64,000 nt of DNA from Pseudoalteromonas neustonica (GCF_001653135.1 NZ_BDDS01000001.1:558001-622000); one strand, 5' to 3'. Positions 27,602 through 37,812 are shown, counted from the stretch's first letter. Notes: generated from the sequence alone by a model not told the origin. Program-made: numbers and translations.

Positions 27602-28790
27602 GATTATTCACCTTCGCAGTCATGTTGTTTAGAGCACGAAGTTTACCTTGATAGCGTTGTTTATCATGATCAAAATCTGCATATTTTCTAGCAAGGCCTA
27701 GTTGTTTATAAGCTTGCTTAAAATCACCTAGTTGGTAATAAGTACGGGCAAGGCCAAAATAGCTGTCATGAATTTTGTTATCTAAACGCTTAGCGGATAG
27801 AAAGTGCTTGATAGCATCTTGATAATTTTTAATATGATATGCAGTATTACCTAAAGACACATGATAATAAGGATTACTTTGGCGCTTTATATTAAGACGT
27901 GACAAGATCGTTTGCGCCTCAGCTTGGCGACCTGTGATTTGGTATAACAGTGCTAAATTACCTAGGGCAGTATTATTATTGCTATCTAGGGAGAAGGCAT
28001 AATTATAGGCAATCTCGGCATTATCATATTGTTTATTGAGTCTAAAGAGCACGGCTAAATTCCCCCACGAGCCAGAATGTTGGGTATCCGCTTTTATAGC
28101 CGCAATATAGTAGCTATAGGCAATATCATAACGCTGATTGAGCATTGCTGCTGCACCTTTATTGTTATAAAACATCGCAGTAATTCGAGCTTTAGTAATA
28201 GGGGTTGTTTTAAACTTTTCACCGCGAGAGTTTGGATCAAAATCAATAATTAATGAGTTCGCTAAATTGTAAACGTAGTGAATACTGGCTTCTTTATTGC
28301 GAGGTTGTGAAACTGCAAGATTAATGTGCCCAGTGAGTAAGTTGTAACCTTTATTTAATGACCAGTACTCAGGGATGTGAACTTGTTGAAACTGCCCATA
28401 CATGCCTAAATACTCAGCCATACTAAAAGCTAAAATCGATAGCGATAAGCAATTTGCATTTAAGTCGCGAAAAGTGTGTTCTGCAATAAGGGTTGCGCCT
28501 GATTGGTATGAAAGTGAATCATCGCCGTTATCTAATAAAAACGTCAAGAGCTTACGTGTTGATTGTAAATTTCTTTTGTGTGGTGGAAACTGTATATCTA
28601 GCTGCTGCATCATGTCATCACTGAGTCTAAATATCTCATCGGGTGTTTCTACATCAGACAGAGTAAATGTTTGGTTTTTAAATATTTCATTTGGAGGAGA
28701 GGGGACATCGTTAGGAATACTTTGACAGGCAGTTAATAGTAAAGTAGCGAAGAAAGTGGCTGCAAAATATAAGTGATTAGAAATAGTCAT
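27597..28790 (-). CDS. TPR lipoprotein with transglutaminase-like N-terminal region
   Basis: 397 aa. Lipobox LLTAC near residue 22 suggests a lipid-anchored envelope protein. The region about 70-200 (SGATLIAEHTFRDLNANCLSLSILAFSMAEYLGM ... INLAVSQ ... VYNLANSLIIDFDP) resembles a transglutaminase-like fold with a Cys in NCLSLS; about 205-395 holds TPR repeats (GAAAMLNQRYDIAYSYYIAAIKAD, LAVLFRLNKQYDNAEIAYNYAFSLD). The start at ATG 28790 follows GGGGTG; a TTG four codons upstream would include it. Downstream M28 peptidase is probably translationally coupled. Substrate and function unknown. Confidence 0.78.
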   Translation of the reverse strand: MTISNHLYFAATFFATLLLTACQSIPNDVPSPPNEIFKNQTFTLSDVETPDEIFRLSDDMMQQLDIQFPPHKRNLQSTRKLLTFLLDNGDDSLSYQSGATLIAEHTFRDLNANCLSLSILAFSMAEYLGMYGQFQQVHIPEYWSLNKGYNLLTGHINLAVSQPRNKEASIHYVYNLANSLIIDFDPNSRGEKFKTTPITKARITAMFYNNKGAAAMLNQRYDIAYSYYIAAIKADTQHSGSWGNLAVLFRLNKQYDNAEIAYNYAFSLDSNNNTALGNLALLYQITGRQAEAQTILSRLNIKRQSNPYYHVSLGNTAYHIKNYQDAIKHFLSAKRLDNKIHDSYFGLARTYYQLGDFKQAYKQLGLARKYADFDHDKQRYQGKLRALNNMTAKVNNH

Positions 28791-28869
28791 ACTACACCCC
28801 AACTAATAAACAACTTAATTAAGTTTAGTCTATTTTGAAGTTGGGGCTATGGATAAATTATAAACTATG

Positions 28870-30783
28870 TCAGTGTTTTTCGAACGTGGCGACAAGTCTA
28901 TCCAAAATTTGCGCGCTATTTGCCAGATCTTTGATTGCCTGTTCAGTGGTTATTTGTTCATGCATTGCTTTATCGCTGATCTCACTGATTTGTTCGATAT
29001 TACGTCCGACATCAGCAACCACATTACTTTGCTCTTCAGTCGCAGTGGCGATGAGTGTTGCCATATCGTTTATTTCATTGGCTGTATTAGTGATTGCGGT
29101 GAGTAACAATACCGAGCTTTGCATGGCTTCAACGCTATCTTGTGCTTTATGTTTAGACTGAGCAATATTGTTAACAACACTTGTTGAAGTTTGTGTCAAT
29201 TCCTCAATCATACCTTGTATTTCGGTTGTTGATTGTGATGTACGATTTGCTAATGCTCTGACTTCATCGGCGACAACAGCAAAACCTCTGCCGTGTTCGC
29301 CTGCTCGTGCTGATTCAATCGCGGCATTAAGAGCCAGTAAGTTTGTCTGTTCAGAAATCCCTCGAATTGAGTCAACAATACTGGCGATTGCAACGGTTTT
29401 TTGTGATAACACATTAACTTGAGTAATAATGAGGTCAATATCATTAGCTAAAGCCGATATCATTACTTGGCTTTGCGCAACTTGCTGGTGGCTTTGCTGT
29501 GTATTTGCTTTACTATCTTCGGTCAATTTAGCGGCCATTGCTGCGCTACTTGCAATTTCTTGAACTGTCGCGCCCATTTGGTTAATTGCTGCTGCAACTG
29601 AGATAGTCTGATCTTTTTGATTATCTAATGCCAGCGAGTTACGTTGCGCTTGATCGAAAACATGTTGTGAGCTTTGGCGTATATCGTGACTTTCACTGGC
29701 AACGTTGGCTATTGCAGTTTCTATTTTAGTAATAAAAAGATTAAAGCCATTGGTTAAATCAGTTAATTCTGGCTGCGACGATTCAGGTAAGCGATAAGCA
29801 AGATTAGCGTCTCCAGAGCCTAAGCGAGTAAATAGCTCTGCCATGTTTGAAAGTGGGGAAGAGAGTGAACGAGCAAGGAGGTAACTAAACACGCTCGCTA
29901 GTAATCCAATAATGACCGAAAATGTAATTATTTGCCACTTAAGCTTATCAATACTGGCAAACACTTCGTTTTTGGGGACTTGGGCAATAACATATAGTTC
30001 AGTGTTTTTGATTGGGCTTGCTGCAAGGAGTATATTTTCACCTTGAAAGCTAATTTCTTGAATTGAGAATGGCAGATTGTTCAATAGTTGTGTAGAAATA
30101 TTACCTTGATAAAGTTTATCGAGTGTTTCTTTCGCGACTTTACTTGCATCTTTATGTAATTGAATAAGGCCACTTTTATCAGCTACAAAAACAAAGCCAG
30201 ATTTTTCAATTTTAAATTTTTGCAGTAAAGTTTGCATATCATCAATGCTTTTAGCTAAGCCAGCCAAACCAGTGCCATTGACTTGTTGATGATTAACAAA
30301 CATTTTCACATCATTTGATGATTCTTGGAAAATACTAATAGAGTAGGGCTGCTTAGACTGTTTAAAAGCAAAAAACCAACCATCTTGTTGCTGTGTTAAC
30401 TCTCTTAAAAAACCATCTTGATTCCAGTATTGCGCTGTTTCTCTGTTTGCCCAAGACGCGGTGGCTAAATCGTATTGTTTCACTAAACGGTTTAATTCTT
30501 TGAGTAACAGGCGATCATTCGTATCTGTAGATTGTGACCAATCAAGTATAAATTCATTACTTGAAAGCTGCTCTGCGGCACTAATTAATTCATTAATATC
30601 ATGAGAGATATAATTATTAATGGCTTGTAATTTACTTGGTAATTCAGATTCGATCATTCGGTGTTCTATTATATTTTTCGCACTGTATATCGACGTTGCA
30701 CCAATAAATGCCGCAACAACGAAAGTAATAGAAATACCGAGCAAGGTAATTTTTTTGGTAATTGATAAATGGTTTAGTGTCAT
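28870..30783 (-). CDS. Methyl-accepting chemotaxis protein with dCache-type sensor
   Basis: 637 aa. Transmembrane helix near 10-32, a periplasmic sensing region of about 250 residues resembling a double Cache domain, second helix near 285-305, HAMP (about 305-360), and a cytoplasmic signalling domain with the conserved hairpin [41 protein letters not shown]. No CheR-docking NWETF pentapeptide at the C-terminus (ends TFEKH). Ligand unknown. Two consecutive ATG codons open the frame; either may be used. It lies upstream of the TPR gene with no obvious terminator between. Confidence 0.92.
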   Translation of the reverse strand: MTLNHLSITKKITLLGISITFVVAAFIGATSIYSAKNIIEHRMIESELPSKLQAINNYISHDINELISAAEQLSSNEFILDWSQSTDTNDRLLLKELNRLVKQYDLATASWANRETAQYWNQDGFLRELTQQQDGWFFAFKQSKQPYSISIFQESSNDVKMFVNHQQVNGTGLAGLAKSIDDMQTLLQKFKIEKSGFVFVADKSGLIQLHKDASKVAKETLDKLYQGNISTQLLNNLPFSIQEISFQGENILLAASPIKNTELYVIAQVPKNEVFASIDKLKWQIITFSVIIGLLASVFSYLLARSLSSPLSNMAELFTRLGSGDANLAYRLPESSQPELTDLTNGFNLFITKIETAIANVASESHDIRQSSQHVFDQAQRNSLALDNQKDQTISVAAAINQMGATVQEIASSAAMAAKLTEDSKANTQQSHQQVAQSQVMISALANDIDLIITQVNVLSQKTVAIASIVDSIRGISEQTNLLALNAAIESARAGEHGRGFAVVADEVRALANRTSQSTTEIQGMIEELTQTSTSVVNNIAQSKHKAQDSVEAMQSSVLLLTAITNTANEINDMATLIATATEEQSNVVADVGRNIEQISEISDKAMHEQITTEQAIKDLANSAQILDRLVATFEKH

Positions 30784-30901
30784 CAATGAGTCTTAATTTA
30801 CAACTAATATAAGGCTTTATTCTAGCACACCCTTTGATCATGGCTAATAGTTGCTTTAAATGAAATAAGTAGTGGTGGGGAAGTGTTTTTTATAAAGGAA
30901 A

Positions 30902-30929
30902 AAGCCCACAAACATAAGTATGTGGGCTT
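30902..30929 (-). terminator. Terminator after ilvC
   Basis: AAGCCCACA/TGTGGGCTT stem; on the minus strand followed by TTTTTCC just downstream of the ilvC stop. Confidence 0.85.
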
Positions 30930-30963
30930 GGTTTCTAACAAGCGAAACGTTTATTGTCCAGGG

Positions 30964-32436
30964 TTAAACAATTTTTTTCATTGCTGACATGTAGCCACGT
31001 AATCGTGTGCCAACAATCTCAACAGGGTGCTCACGCAATGTTTTATTTATTTCAATCAGTGTTTGGTTATCAACATGGTTACTTTGCTCACCTAAACCTT
31101 TACCAATAACATCAGTGTTGATATTTTTCATAAAGTTTTGAAGTAGTGGCAAACACGCATGGTTATATAAATAACAACCGTATTCAGCTGTATCAGAAAT
31201 AGTGCGATTCATTTCAAATAACTTTTTACGTGCAATAGTATTTGCGATTAATGGCGTCTCATGTAATGACTCATAGTACGCTGATTCTGCAATGATGCCC
31301 GCTGCAGTCATGGTTTCAAATGCAAGTTCAACACCCGCTTTAACCATCGCAACCATTAAGATACCGTTATCGAAAAACTCTTGCTCAGTGATTTCAACAT
31401 CACCGGCAGGGGTTTTTTCAAAATTAGTTTCGGCGGTTTCTGCGCGCCATTTTAGTAGATTAGCGTCATCATTAGCCCAATCTTCCATCATCACGCGTGA
31501 AAAAGTACCGTCGATGATATCGTCTTGGTGTTTATTATAAAGCGGGCGCATAATGACTTTTAGCTCTTCACTCAATTCAAACGCTTTTACTTTTGCTGGG
31601 TTTGATAGACGGTCAAGCATGTTAGTAACGCCGCCGTATTTGAGTGCCTCGGTTACGACTTCCCAGCCGTATTGGATAAGTTTAGATGCGTAACCCGGCT
31701 CAATATCGTTTTCAATCATTTTATTAAAACATAAGATTGAACCCGTTTGTAACATGCCGCATAGGATCGTTTGCTCACCCATTAAGTCTGATTTTACTTC
31801 AGCGATAAATGATGATTTTAAAACGCCTGCACGATGGCCACCAGTACCCGCAGCATAAGCTTTAGCTTGTGCTAAACCATGACCTTGAGGGTCATTTTCA
31901 GGGTGTACAGCAATCAATGTTGGGACACCAAAACCACGTTTATACTCTTCACGTACTTCAGAACCAGGGCATTTAGGTGCAACCATAATAACGGTAATGT
32001 CGTCACGTACTTGCATGCCTTCTTCAACAATATTGAAACCATGTGAGTAAGCAAGGGTTGAGCCTTGTTTCATCATTGGCATGATAGCGCTAACTACAGC
32101 TGTATGCTGCTTATCTGGTGTTAAGTTTAAAACAACGTCAGCGGTTGGGATTAGCTCTTCGTAAGTGCCAACAGTAAAGCCGTTTTCAGATGCGTTTAAA
32201 AATGATTGGCGACGTTCGCTAATTGCTGAATCACGTAATGTGTATGATACATCTAATCCAGAATCACGTAAGTTAAGGCCTTGGTTTAAGCCTTGAGCAC
32301 CACAACCAACAATTACTAGCTTTTTACCTTTAAGTGCATTAACACCGTCGACAAATTCAGCTGGATCCATAAATTCGCATTGTGCAAGCTGAGCTAGCTG
32401 CTCACGTAAAGGAAGAGTATTAAAATAATTCGCCAT
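30964..32436 (-). CDS. ilvC: Ketol-acid reductoisomerase (class II)
   Basis: Second step of branched-chain amino acid synthesis, NADPH-dependent. 490 aa, the long class II form with duplicated knotted C-terminal domain, as in E. coli. NADPH-binding [25 protein letters not shown]; metal and substrate residues in [16 protein letters not shown] and [16 protein letters not shown]. Divergent from the LysR gene ilvY, the classical ilvYC arrangement, so induction by acetohydroxy acids via IlvY is likely. Confidence 0.98.
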   Translation of the reverse strand: MANYFNTLPLREQLAQLAQCEFMDPAEFVDGVNALKGKKLVIVGCGAQGLNQGLNLRDSGLDVSYTLRDSAISERRQSFLNASENGFTVGTYEELIPTADVVLNLTPDKQHTAVVSAIMPMMKQGSTLAYSHGFNIVEEGMQVRDDITVIMVAPKCPGSEVREEYKRGFGVPTLIAVHPENDPQGHGLAQAKAYAAGTGGHRAGVLKSSFIAEVKSDLMGEQTILCGMLQTGSILCFNKMIENDIEPGYASKLIQYGWEVVTEALKYGGVTNMLDRLSNPAKVKAFELSEELKVIMRPLYNKHQDDIIDGTFSRVMMEDWANDDANLLKWRAETAETNFEKTPAGDVEITEQEFFDNGILMVAMVKAGVELAFETMTAAGIIAESAYYESLHETPLIANTIARKKLFEMNRTISDTAEYGCYLYNHACLPLLQNFMKNINTDVIGKGLGEQSNHVDNQTLIEINKTLREHPVEIVGTRLRGYMSAMKKIV

Positions 32437-32545
32437 TGTTAGTATCCTATATTCATATTTGTTAGATGCAGGCGTTTATTGCCGTGCTTAAAACCACCAT
32501 AATGAAACATTCACCTTGCGTAAAATGATATATTTGAATTAAAGT

Positions 32546-32562
32546 ATTTCAAAAAGTGAAAT
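32546..32562. promoter_or_regulatory. LysR-type (IlvY) operator candidate
   Basis: Dyad ATTTC-N7-GAAAT, containing a T-N11-A core, in the ilvC-ilvY intergenic region. Its position fits the shared regulatory region of the divergent pair; the assignment to IlvY rests on position. Confidence 0.4.
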
Positions 32563-32588
32563 GTGTACATCACTTACATGGAGAGAAT

Positions 32589-33491
32589 ATGGATCATAAA
32601 CGGTTACATTACTTTTTAGCGCTTGCTAAAACCTTGCACTTTGCACGCGCTAGTGAGTTATGCCATATCAGTGCGCCTACATTAAGTCGTAATATTAAAC
32701 AGTTAGAGGATGAAGTTGGGGTTGAGCTATTTATACGTGATAATCGCAGTGTTAAATTAACACGTGAAGGGGAGTCATTTATTGATTACGCAAATGCGAC
32801 CTTAGCAAACTGGCAACGCTTTCGAACGAATGTACGAAATCCAGAGCAGACCATCTACGGTAAAGTCAGCATCTATTGCTCAGTAACTGCGTCGTATAGC
32901 TTTTTACACCAAATATTAGAGCAGTTACGGTTACAGCATCAACATATTGAAATAAAGTTAAACACGGGCGATCCTGCCGTTGCTATTAACCGAGTGTTAG
33001 ATGGACAAGAGGCGATGGCTATTGCTGCTAAACCCGATAAATTGCCACCGCAAATAGCGTTTGCAAGTATAGGTTACTCATCTTTGGTTTTTATTGCCCC
33101 GCGCATTCCATCTTTGATTACCCAAAAGTTGGCTTTGTCTAGCGATAAAATAGCGTGGTCTGAATTAGAATTTATTGTTCCTGAGCAGGGTTTTACTCGC
33201 CAAAGGCTTGAGCAATGGTGGCGTAAACATGGTATTAATGCAAAGATTTATGCTCAGGTCGCGGGGCATGAGGCTATGGTATCAATGGTTAGTTTAGGAC
33301 TTGGTATTGCGATGGTGCCAAAAATTGTATTGGATAACAGCCCGTTAAAAGACCGTGTACAGGTGATCAGTGATCAAAACGAAGCGCCAGCAGGGTTTGA
33401 GATTGGTTTAGCTGTATTACGAAAAGGGTTATCCGATGCTGCATTAAATGCACTGTGGGAGATTGCTCAAACTCTTGAAAATGTGAATTAG
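32589..33491 (+). CDS. ilvY: IlvY, LysR-type activator of ilvC
   Basis: 300-aa LysR regulator. The winged helix is at about 1-65 (MDHKRLHYFLALAKTLHFARASELCHISAPTLSRNIKQLEDEVGVELF), followed by the periplasmic-binding-like effector domain with MVSMVSLGLGIAMVPKIV. The frame extends 11 codons upstream, but the ATG at 32589 gives the canonical start and has GGAGAG in front. Divergent from ilvC. Confidence 0.94.
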   Translation: MDHKRLHYFLALAKTLHFARASELCHISAPTLSRNIKQLEDEVGVELFIRDNRSVKLTREGESFIDYANATLANWQRFRTNVRNPEQTIYGKVSIYCSVTASYSFLHQILEQLRLQHQHIEIKLNTGDPAVAINRVLDGQEAMAIAAKPDKLPPQIAFASIGYSSLVFIAPRIPSLITQKLALSSDKIAWSELEFIVPEQGFTRQRLEQWWRKHGINAKIYAQVAGHEAMVSMVSLGLGIAMVPKIVLDNSPLKDRVQVISDQNEAPAGFEIGLAVLRKGLSDAALNALWEIAQTLENVN

Positions 33492-33620
33492 CTCGCTTGT
33501 TTCTACCCAAAATAAGTCCATATGTATCAAAAGTGTGAATGATTGTAATCAGCTAGGGATTAGTTTTTAATACCTTGCTATTATGGCCAGAATAAAGCAT
33601 TTTTTGGCTTATAAACTGAC

Positions 33621-34475
33621 ATGAAGCTGATAGTTAAAACTTTTGCGTTAATATGTATCTATTGCCAACTTTCAGTAGCATCAGCGACTGAACAGCAGAG
33701 CGGGTATGATAAAAATATTGTAACGCAGCAATGGCATATTAGCCTTAACACAGGGTTAGGGGTTATCACTAATCCATTGCACGGCGGTGATAATTTACCT
33801 GTAGTATTAATCCCAGAAGTTGCCTTTTACGGTGAAAAATTCTTTTTCGATAATGGCAGATTAGGTTACACCCTTGAGGAAAACTCTCGGCATATTTTTA
33901 ATTTAATAACAGAGCTTAACCCCGAAACACGTTTTTTTGTGAAATGGCACCCTACCAATGTCTTTGCATTAGCCTCAAAAAACTCAGTTGTATTTGAACA
34001 AAACCAATTAGAGAATCAGCAACCACGAGTGAAAATTACAGATCTTGATAAACGCAAGTGGGCGTTAGATGCAGGCTTGAGTTATCACTATGTTAAAGAT
34101 AAGCATGTTTTTTCACTACAGGTATTAACTGATATCACGGGGGTTTATGATGGAAATAGAGCCGCAGTTCAGTGGCAAATGCATGAGACTATCGGCCGTT
34201 TAAAACTAAAGCCGAGTTTAGGCGTTTGGTATAAATCAGCAAGCTTAAATACGTACTTTTATGGTGTAAGTGAACAAGAGCATAACTCAGCTGCGATAGA
34301 GGTAGGTCGTAGTTGGCAACCTTATGCTAAAATTGATGGCCGTTGGCCTTTAGGCAATAATAATTCATTGCGCTTTCATGTTGCGTATTATGATTATTCG
34401 GCTCTACATGAGAGTCCATTGTTTGAAAAAAAATATTCCATTACCGCCTTTATAGGATTTAATCATATTTTTTAA
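33621..34475 (+). CDS. MipA/OmpV-family outer membrane protein (module 1)
   Basis: 284 aa. Signal peptide (about 1-22, ending SVASA), then a beta-barrel: SLNTGLGVITNPLHGGDNLPVVLIPEVAFYGEKFFFDNGRLGYTL is typical of MipA/OmpV, and the protein ends in an aromatic residue (GFNHIF). First gene of MipA-DUF3019-regulator-kinase module 1; the DUF3019 gene begins one base after its stop. In other proteobacteria MipA-type proteins have been tied to envelope-stress and antimicrobial-peptide sensing; that link here is inference. Confidence 0.88.
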   Translation: MKLIVKTFALICIYCQLSVASATEQQSGYDKNIVTQQWHISLNTGLGVITNPLHGGDNLPVVLIPEVAFYGEKFFFDNGRLGYTLEENSRHIFNLITELNPETRFFVKWHPTNVFALASKNSVVFEQNQLENQQPRVKITDLDKRKWALDAGLSYHYVKDKHVFSLQVLTDITGVYDGNRAAVQWQMHETIGRLKLKPSLGVWYKSASLNTYFYGVSEQEHNSAAIEVGRSWQPYAKIDGRWPLGNNNSLRFHVAYYDYSALHESPLFEKKYSITAFIGFNHIF

Positions 34476-34476
34476 T

Positions 34477-34863
34477 ATGAAGTATTTTTCGTTTTCTTTG
34501 TACATCGTGATTTTTGCATTATGGTCTGAGTTAGCTTTTGCAAAACAAGACATTTTAACATTGTCACCAAAAGTCTGTGTGGTTTCCGAACAACAAGAAT
34601 ATTGCGATCTTGAGCTTAAGCTAACGCTAAATATGCCAAAGAAAATGGATGTATGTTTATATCAAGAAAGTAGTAAATTGCAATGTTGGCAACAAGTTAA
34701 AATAGCTAAATTAGATCATAAAGCCCGTGTTCAGGTAGCAACTATATACTCTTTGATCGACCCTCATACGGATGAACTATTAGCTACAGCACGTATTGAA
34801 GTACAGAGCACTCGTGCTAAAACCACTCGACGTAGATTACGTTCCCCGTGGAGTTTTTTTTAA
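34477..34863 (+). CDS. DUF3019 periplasmic protein (module 1)
   Basis: 128 aa. Signal peptide (about 1-22, ending ELAFAK). Four cysteines (CVVSEQQEYC, then CLYQ...LQCW) suggest two disulfides in a small beta-rich domain. The C-terminus is basic then aromatic (TTRRRLRSPWSFF), mirrored by the paralogue at 45021-45413 (RQKKRRWRLF). Function unknown. It lies between the MipA-like barrel and the two-component genes. Confidence 0.82.
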   Translation: MKYFSFSLYIVIFALWSELAFAKQDILTLSPKVCVVSEQQEYCDLELKLTLNMPKKMDVCLYQESSKLQCWQQVKIAKLDHKARVQVATIYSLIDPHTDELLATARIEVQSTRAKTTRRRLRSPWSFF

Positions 34864-34877
34864 TTCTGGAGCTGCAA

Positions 34878-35570
34878 ATGGCAAAGATTTTACTTGTTGA
34901 AGATGACTTAGGTTTACAACAATTAACACGAGATTATCTGGAAAATAATGGCCTTGAAGTTGCGGTACTCGATCGTGGCGATGAAGTATTTAGTTTTCTT
35001 GAGAATAACCCGATAGACTTAATTATTTTGGATGTGATGCTGCCAGGTAAAGATGGCTTTAGTGTTTGCCGTCAAGTACGTGATAAATTTAGTTTACCGA
35101 TTTTGATGTTGACCGCAAAGGGTGAAGATTTCGATCAAGTATTAGGTTTAGAGCTCGGAGCGGATGACTATGTAATCAAACCTGCAGAGCCTAGAGTATT
35201 ACTTGCGCGTATAAATGCGTTATTGCGCCGTGGCCAGGCCGTAGTTAAAGCCCCTGAAGAGCTACAATTTGGTGATTTAAGCATAGATAAAACTAGTCGT
35301 ATTGTACGTTTAAAGAATAATGAAATCACACTCACTTCACATGAATTTGAGCTACTTTGGCTATTAGCCTCTAATGCTGGAGAAGTGCTTAGTCGTGAAC
35401 ATGTACATCAGCATATGATTGGTCGTCAGTATGACGGATTAGATCGTACAGTTGACGTAAGAGTATCACGTATCCGTAAAAAATTAGGCGATAACAGTGA
35501 TAAACCATACCGTATTAAAACCGTATGGGGACAAGGCTACCTATTCGTTTCAGATGCGTGGGGGATGTAA
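34878..35570 (+). CDS. OmpR-family response regulator (module 1)
   Basis: 230 aa: receiver domain with phosphoacceptor Asp52 (LIILDVMLPG), Lys in the IKPAEPRVLLARI region, and a C-terminal winged helix (LTSHEFELLWLLASNAGEVLSREH, VDVRVSRIRKKLGD, IKTVWGQGYLF). The frame opens ten codons earlier inside the DUF3019 gene, but GGAG six bases before the ATG at 34878 sets the start. Pairs with the kinase six bases downstream. Confidence 0.94.
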   Translation: MAKILLVEDDLGLQQLTRDYLENNGLEVAVLDRGDEVFSFLENNPIDLIILDVMLPGKDGFSVCRQVRDKFSLPILMLTAKGEDFDQVLGLELGADDYVIKPAEPRVLLARINALLRRGQAVVKAPEELQFGDLSIDKTSRIVRLKNNEITLTSHEFELLWLLASNAGEVLSREHVHQHMIGRQYDGLDRTVDVRVSRIRKKLGDNSDKPYRIKTVWGQGYLFVSDAWGM

Positions 35571-35576
35571 CCGTTA

Positions 35577-36824
35577 ATGGGGAAGCTATTTGTAAGTTTA
35601 TATGCGTATATAATAGTTTCCTTATTTTTAGTGAGTGGGGTGATAGAGCAATTATGGCCTTATGAAGAAACACAGCAACAAGTGTCTCTTGATAAAGAGT
35701 TTGGCGAGTCACTTTGGTTATTAACTCAGACTACAGAAGGCATTACCAATTTAGCGTCACGTTTTAATACCCACATCGTCGATAAAAAAGATTTAATGCT
35801 TCCCAAACCACAAGCTATTGAGCTTGCGCAGCACCACCATATTTATTTATTCGATGAAGAGCAGCGCGCAGTGTGGTACATAGAGCTCGAAAATGAGCAG
35901 TTACTGCAAGTAGGGCCTATTAGTGTATCCGCACCTGCTTTTTCATCAGTATGGCCTTACCTATTATTATTGTGCGTTGTAGGGATCCCCGTTGGGCTAT
36001 GGAGTTTTTTATTATGGCGAGACTTTGCTAAATTACGGATGGCATGTGAAGCGGTCGGCGGGTCACAAGATTTTGAATTGAATGCAACGTCCAAATCATT
36101 TTTTTTGCCAATTACAGATACTTTACGTGCTATGCAACAGCGCATTCAACACCTGTTGGCGGCTCAACAAGAACTTACTTCCTCAGTATCTCATGAGTTT
36201 AGAACGCCATTAGCACGTTTGAAATTTGCCTTAGCAATGCTCGAAGATAAAGTGACTGATGAAAAAGCATTTGATTACATTGATACAATGCAGCTCGATA
36301 TCTTAGAGTTAGAGTCATTAGTGAAAGAAATGCTCGATTATGCGCGTCTAGATACTCAACAGCCAAATATAAGCGTTCAACAATGCGACCTAGTCCAGCT
36401 AATAAATAGTGTTGTTACCAAACTTGATTTTGCCACAAATATTAAAGTTGACGTACAGCTACCAACGACATGCACTTATGGTTGTGATAGTCATTTTATT
36501 GCACGCACTGTCCAAAACTTAATAGGTAATGCTTTAAAACACGGACAGTCTCAAGTACTGGTTCGCTTAGTTGAAGAGACTGAATTCGTTATTTTAAGCG
36601 TTGAAGACGATGGTGCTGGAATTGAGCAAGCGCAGTGGGAAACGGTATTTAAACCATTTACACGATTAGATAAAAGTCGCGATAAAAAAACAGGGGGATT
36701 TGGATTGGGTCTCGCTATTGTCGCTAAGATAGTTTCATGGCATCAAGGGAGATATGAAATATCACACTCCTCATTAGGCGGTGCTAAATTGACGATTTAC
36801 CTACCTAGACGTGCAACAAATTGA
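35577..36824 (+). CDS. Sensor histidine kinase (module 1)
   Basis: 415 aa. Two membrane helices (about 7-25 and 127-147) enclose a periplasmic sensor of about 100 residues. Cytoplasmic phosphoacceptor His206 in SSVSHEFRTPL, N-box LIGNALKHGQ, G1 DDGAGI and G2 GFGLGLAIV are intact. Short periplasmic domain, no Cache/PAS recognised; it may sense envelope state, possibly together with the MipA/DUF3019 pair. Confidence 0.93.
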   Translation: MGKLFVSLYAYIIVSLFLVSGVIEQLWPYEETQQQVSLDKEFGESLWLLTQTTEGITNLASRFNTHIVDKKDLMLPKPQAIELAQHHHIYLFDEEQRAVWYIELENEQLLQVGPISVSAPAFSSVWPYLLLLCVVGIPVGLWSFLLWRDFAKLRMACEAVGGSQDFELNATSKSFFLPITDTLRAMQQRIQHLLAAQQELTSSVSHEFRTPLARLKFALAMLEDKVTDEKAFDYIDTMQLDILELESLVKEMLDYARLDTQQPNISVQQCDLVQLINSVVTKLDFATNIKVDVQLPTTCTYGCDSHFIARTVQNLIGNALKHGQSQVLVRLVEETEFVILSVEDDGAGIEQAQWETVFKPFTRLDKSRDKKTGGFGLGLAIVAKIVSWHQGRYEISHSSLGGAKLTIYLPRRATN

Positions 36825-37003
36825 ACATCACTGATTTAAGTTAGAGATTTACTAATCGGCTGATTTAAGAATATATAAATTCATTTAACTCCTCAGCCTG
36901 AGTTTTTCAGGAGTAATAGCTTAGTTTTCGCCTCAAGAGCCGTTACAAAGAGAGTTATTATCCTCAACGTCGGTTATGTAATCCTAACTAATTTTGCACA
37001 AAA

Positions 37004-37026
37004 AAAAGCACCTTAGGCGGTGCTTT
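37004..37026 (-). terminator. Terminator after DUF3820 gene
   Basis: AAAGCACC/GGTGCTTT stem; on the minus strand it ends in eight T residues, downstream of the gene stopping at 37110. Confidence 0.75.
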
Positions 37027-37109
37027 ATCTTTAAAACCAAAAATCAACAAATAGCAAAGTAATAGACCTGCAATGAAACGTTAAGTTCAATATTCAATAA
37101 TTTATTTCT

Positions 37110-37340
37110 CTATAAGGGGTCGTTTTTGTTTTTTATTAATAGAGGCATAAGGAGCTGCTCTAAACCATTTAGCTTCACTTCATACATCATTGCAAGTTGA
37201 GCCCCGAGGGTTCCATCAGGAAAGCCTTGTTGTTTAAACCAGACTAAATAAGGTTCAGGTAAAAGTAGTAGTGGTCTGCCTGCATATTTTCCGAAGGGCA
37301 TTTTTGTGTTGATCGCTATTTTAAGCTGCTCAGAATCCAT
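37110..37340 (-). CDS. DUF3820-family small protein
   Basis: 76 aa, with the family core MPFGKYAGRPLLLLPEPYLVWFKQQGFPDGTLGAQLAMMYEVKLNGLEQLL. Members occur in Vibrio and Alteromonadales (sometimes called putative quorum-sensing-regulated factor); the activity is unknown. The GKYxGR motif resembles one found in exonuclease-associated domains. Single gene with its own terminator. Confidence 0.82.
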   Translation of the reverse strand: MDSEQLKIAINTKMPFGKYAGRPLLLLPEPYLVWFKQQGFPDGTLGAQLAMMYEVKLNGLEQLLMPLLIKNKNDPL

Positions 37341-37454
37341 GGTTAACTTTTATTGAGTCGTTTTAACTAAAGTGTATTACAAAAAAGAGGAGGAAAATAG
37401 GCCATGACGGGCAAGAAATAGCCTATTTAATGAGGGAGTAGGCCCTCAGGGTTT

Positions 37455-37736
37455 TTAATGAATTTGGTGTTGTGGCTTTTTAGAAAATCCAAGCTTTTTA
37501 AGGCTACTTAACAATGATGGATCATCTATGCGATTAGGTGTCTCACTGTCACGCAAAAAATGATCACTTGGTACTTGATAGGCATCTAGCATCTTTTGGA
37601 AGAGTATGGTGCGAATTGTCACCGCTGTCATTCCATTTCTCTGTAGTTCATCTAGACGATTTTGAAGTTCCATTAAACGTGGACTTTTGACATCATCAGC
37701 TACGGCTTGAAATTGTGAGGGAAACTTATTTTTCAT
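37455..37736 (-). CDS. Small hypothetical protein, 93 aa
   Basis: Not recognised. The protein is soluble, largely helical, with MELQNRLDELQRNGMTAVTIRTILFQKMLDAYQVPSDHFLRDSETPNRI; the C-terminal 20 residues are basic and disordered-looking. AAGG lies seven bases before the ATG. Codon use resembles its neighbours. It is not overlapped by any better candidate, so it is probably real. Confidence 0.6.
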   Translation of the reverse strand: MKNKFPSQFQAVADDVKSPRLMELQNRLDELQRNGMTAVTIRTILFQKMLDAYQVPSDHFLRDSETPNRIDDPSLLSSLKKLGFSKKPQHQIH

Positions 37737-37791
37737 CTAGAAACCTTATTAATAACGAAATAAAAAAAGCAAATTGAATACGTATGCAAAC

Positions 37792-37812
37792 ACATAAAAA
37801 AGCTTTTTATGT
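37792..37812. other. AT-rich hairpin in spacer
   Basis: ACATAAAAA/TTTTTATGT inverted repeat with a 3-base AGC loop in the spacer between the 93-aa gene and the antiporter. Function not clear; it may be an AT-rich terminator-like element. Nothing else is visible in this spacer. Confidence 0.4.

Noticed and set aside
30787..30860. Possible sigma-28 promoter before the chemoreceptor at 28870-30783
   Set aside because: TAAAGCAA and GCCATGAT-like stretches occur, but they are too close to each other to form a sigma-28 promoter.
36888..36918. Hairpin-like CTCCT...AGGAG after the module 1 kinase
   Set aside because: The stem is short with a long loop and there is no T-tract, so a terminator could not be supported.
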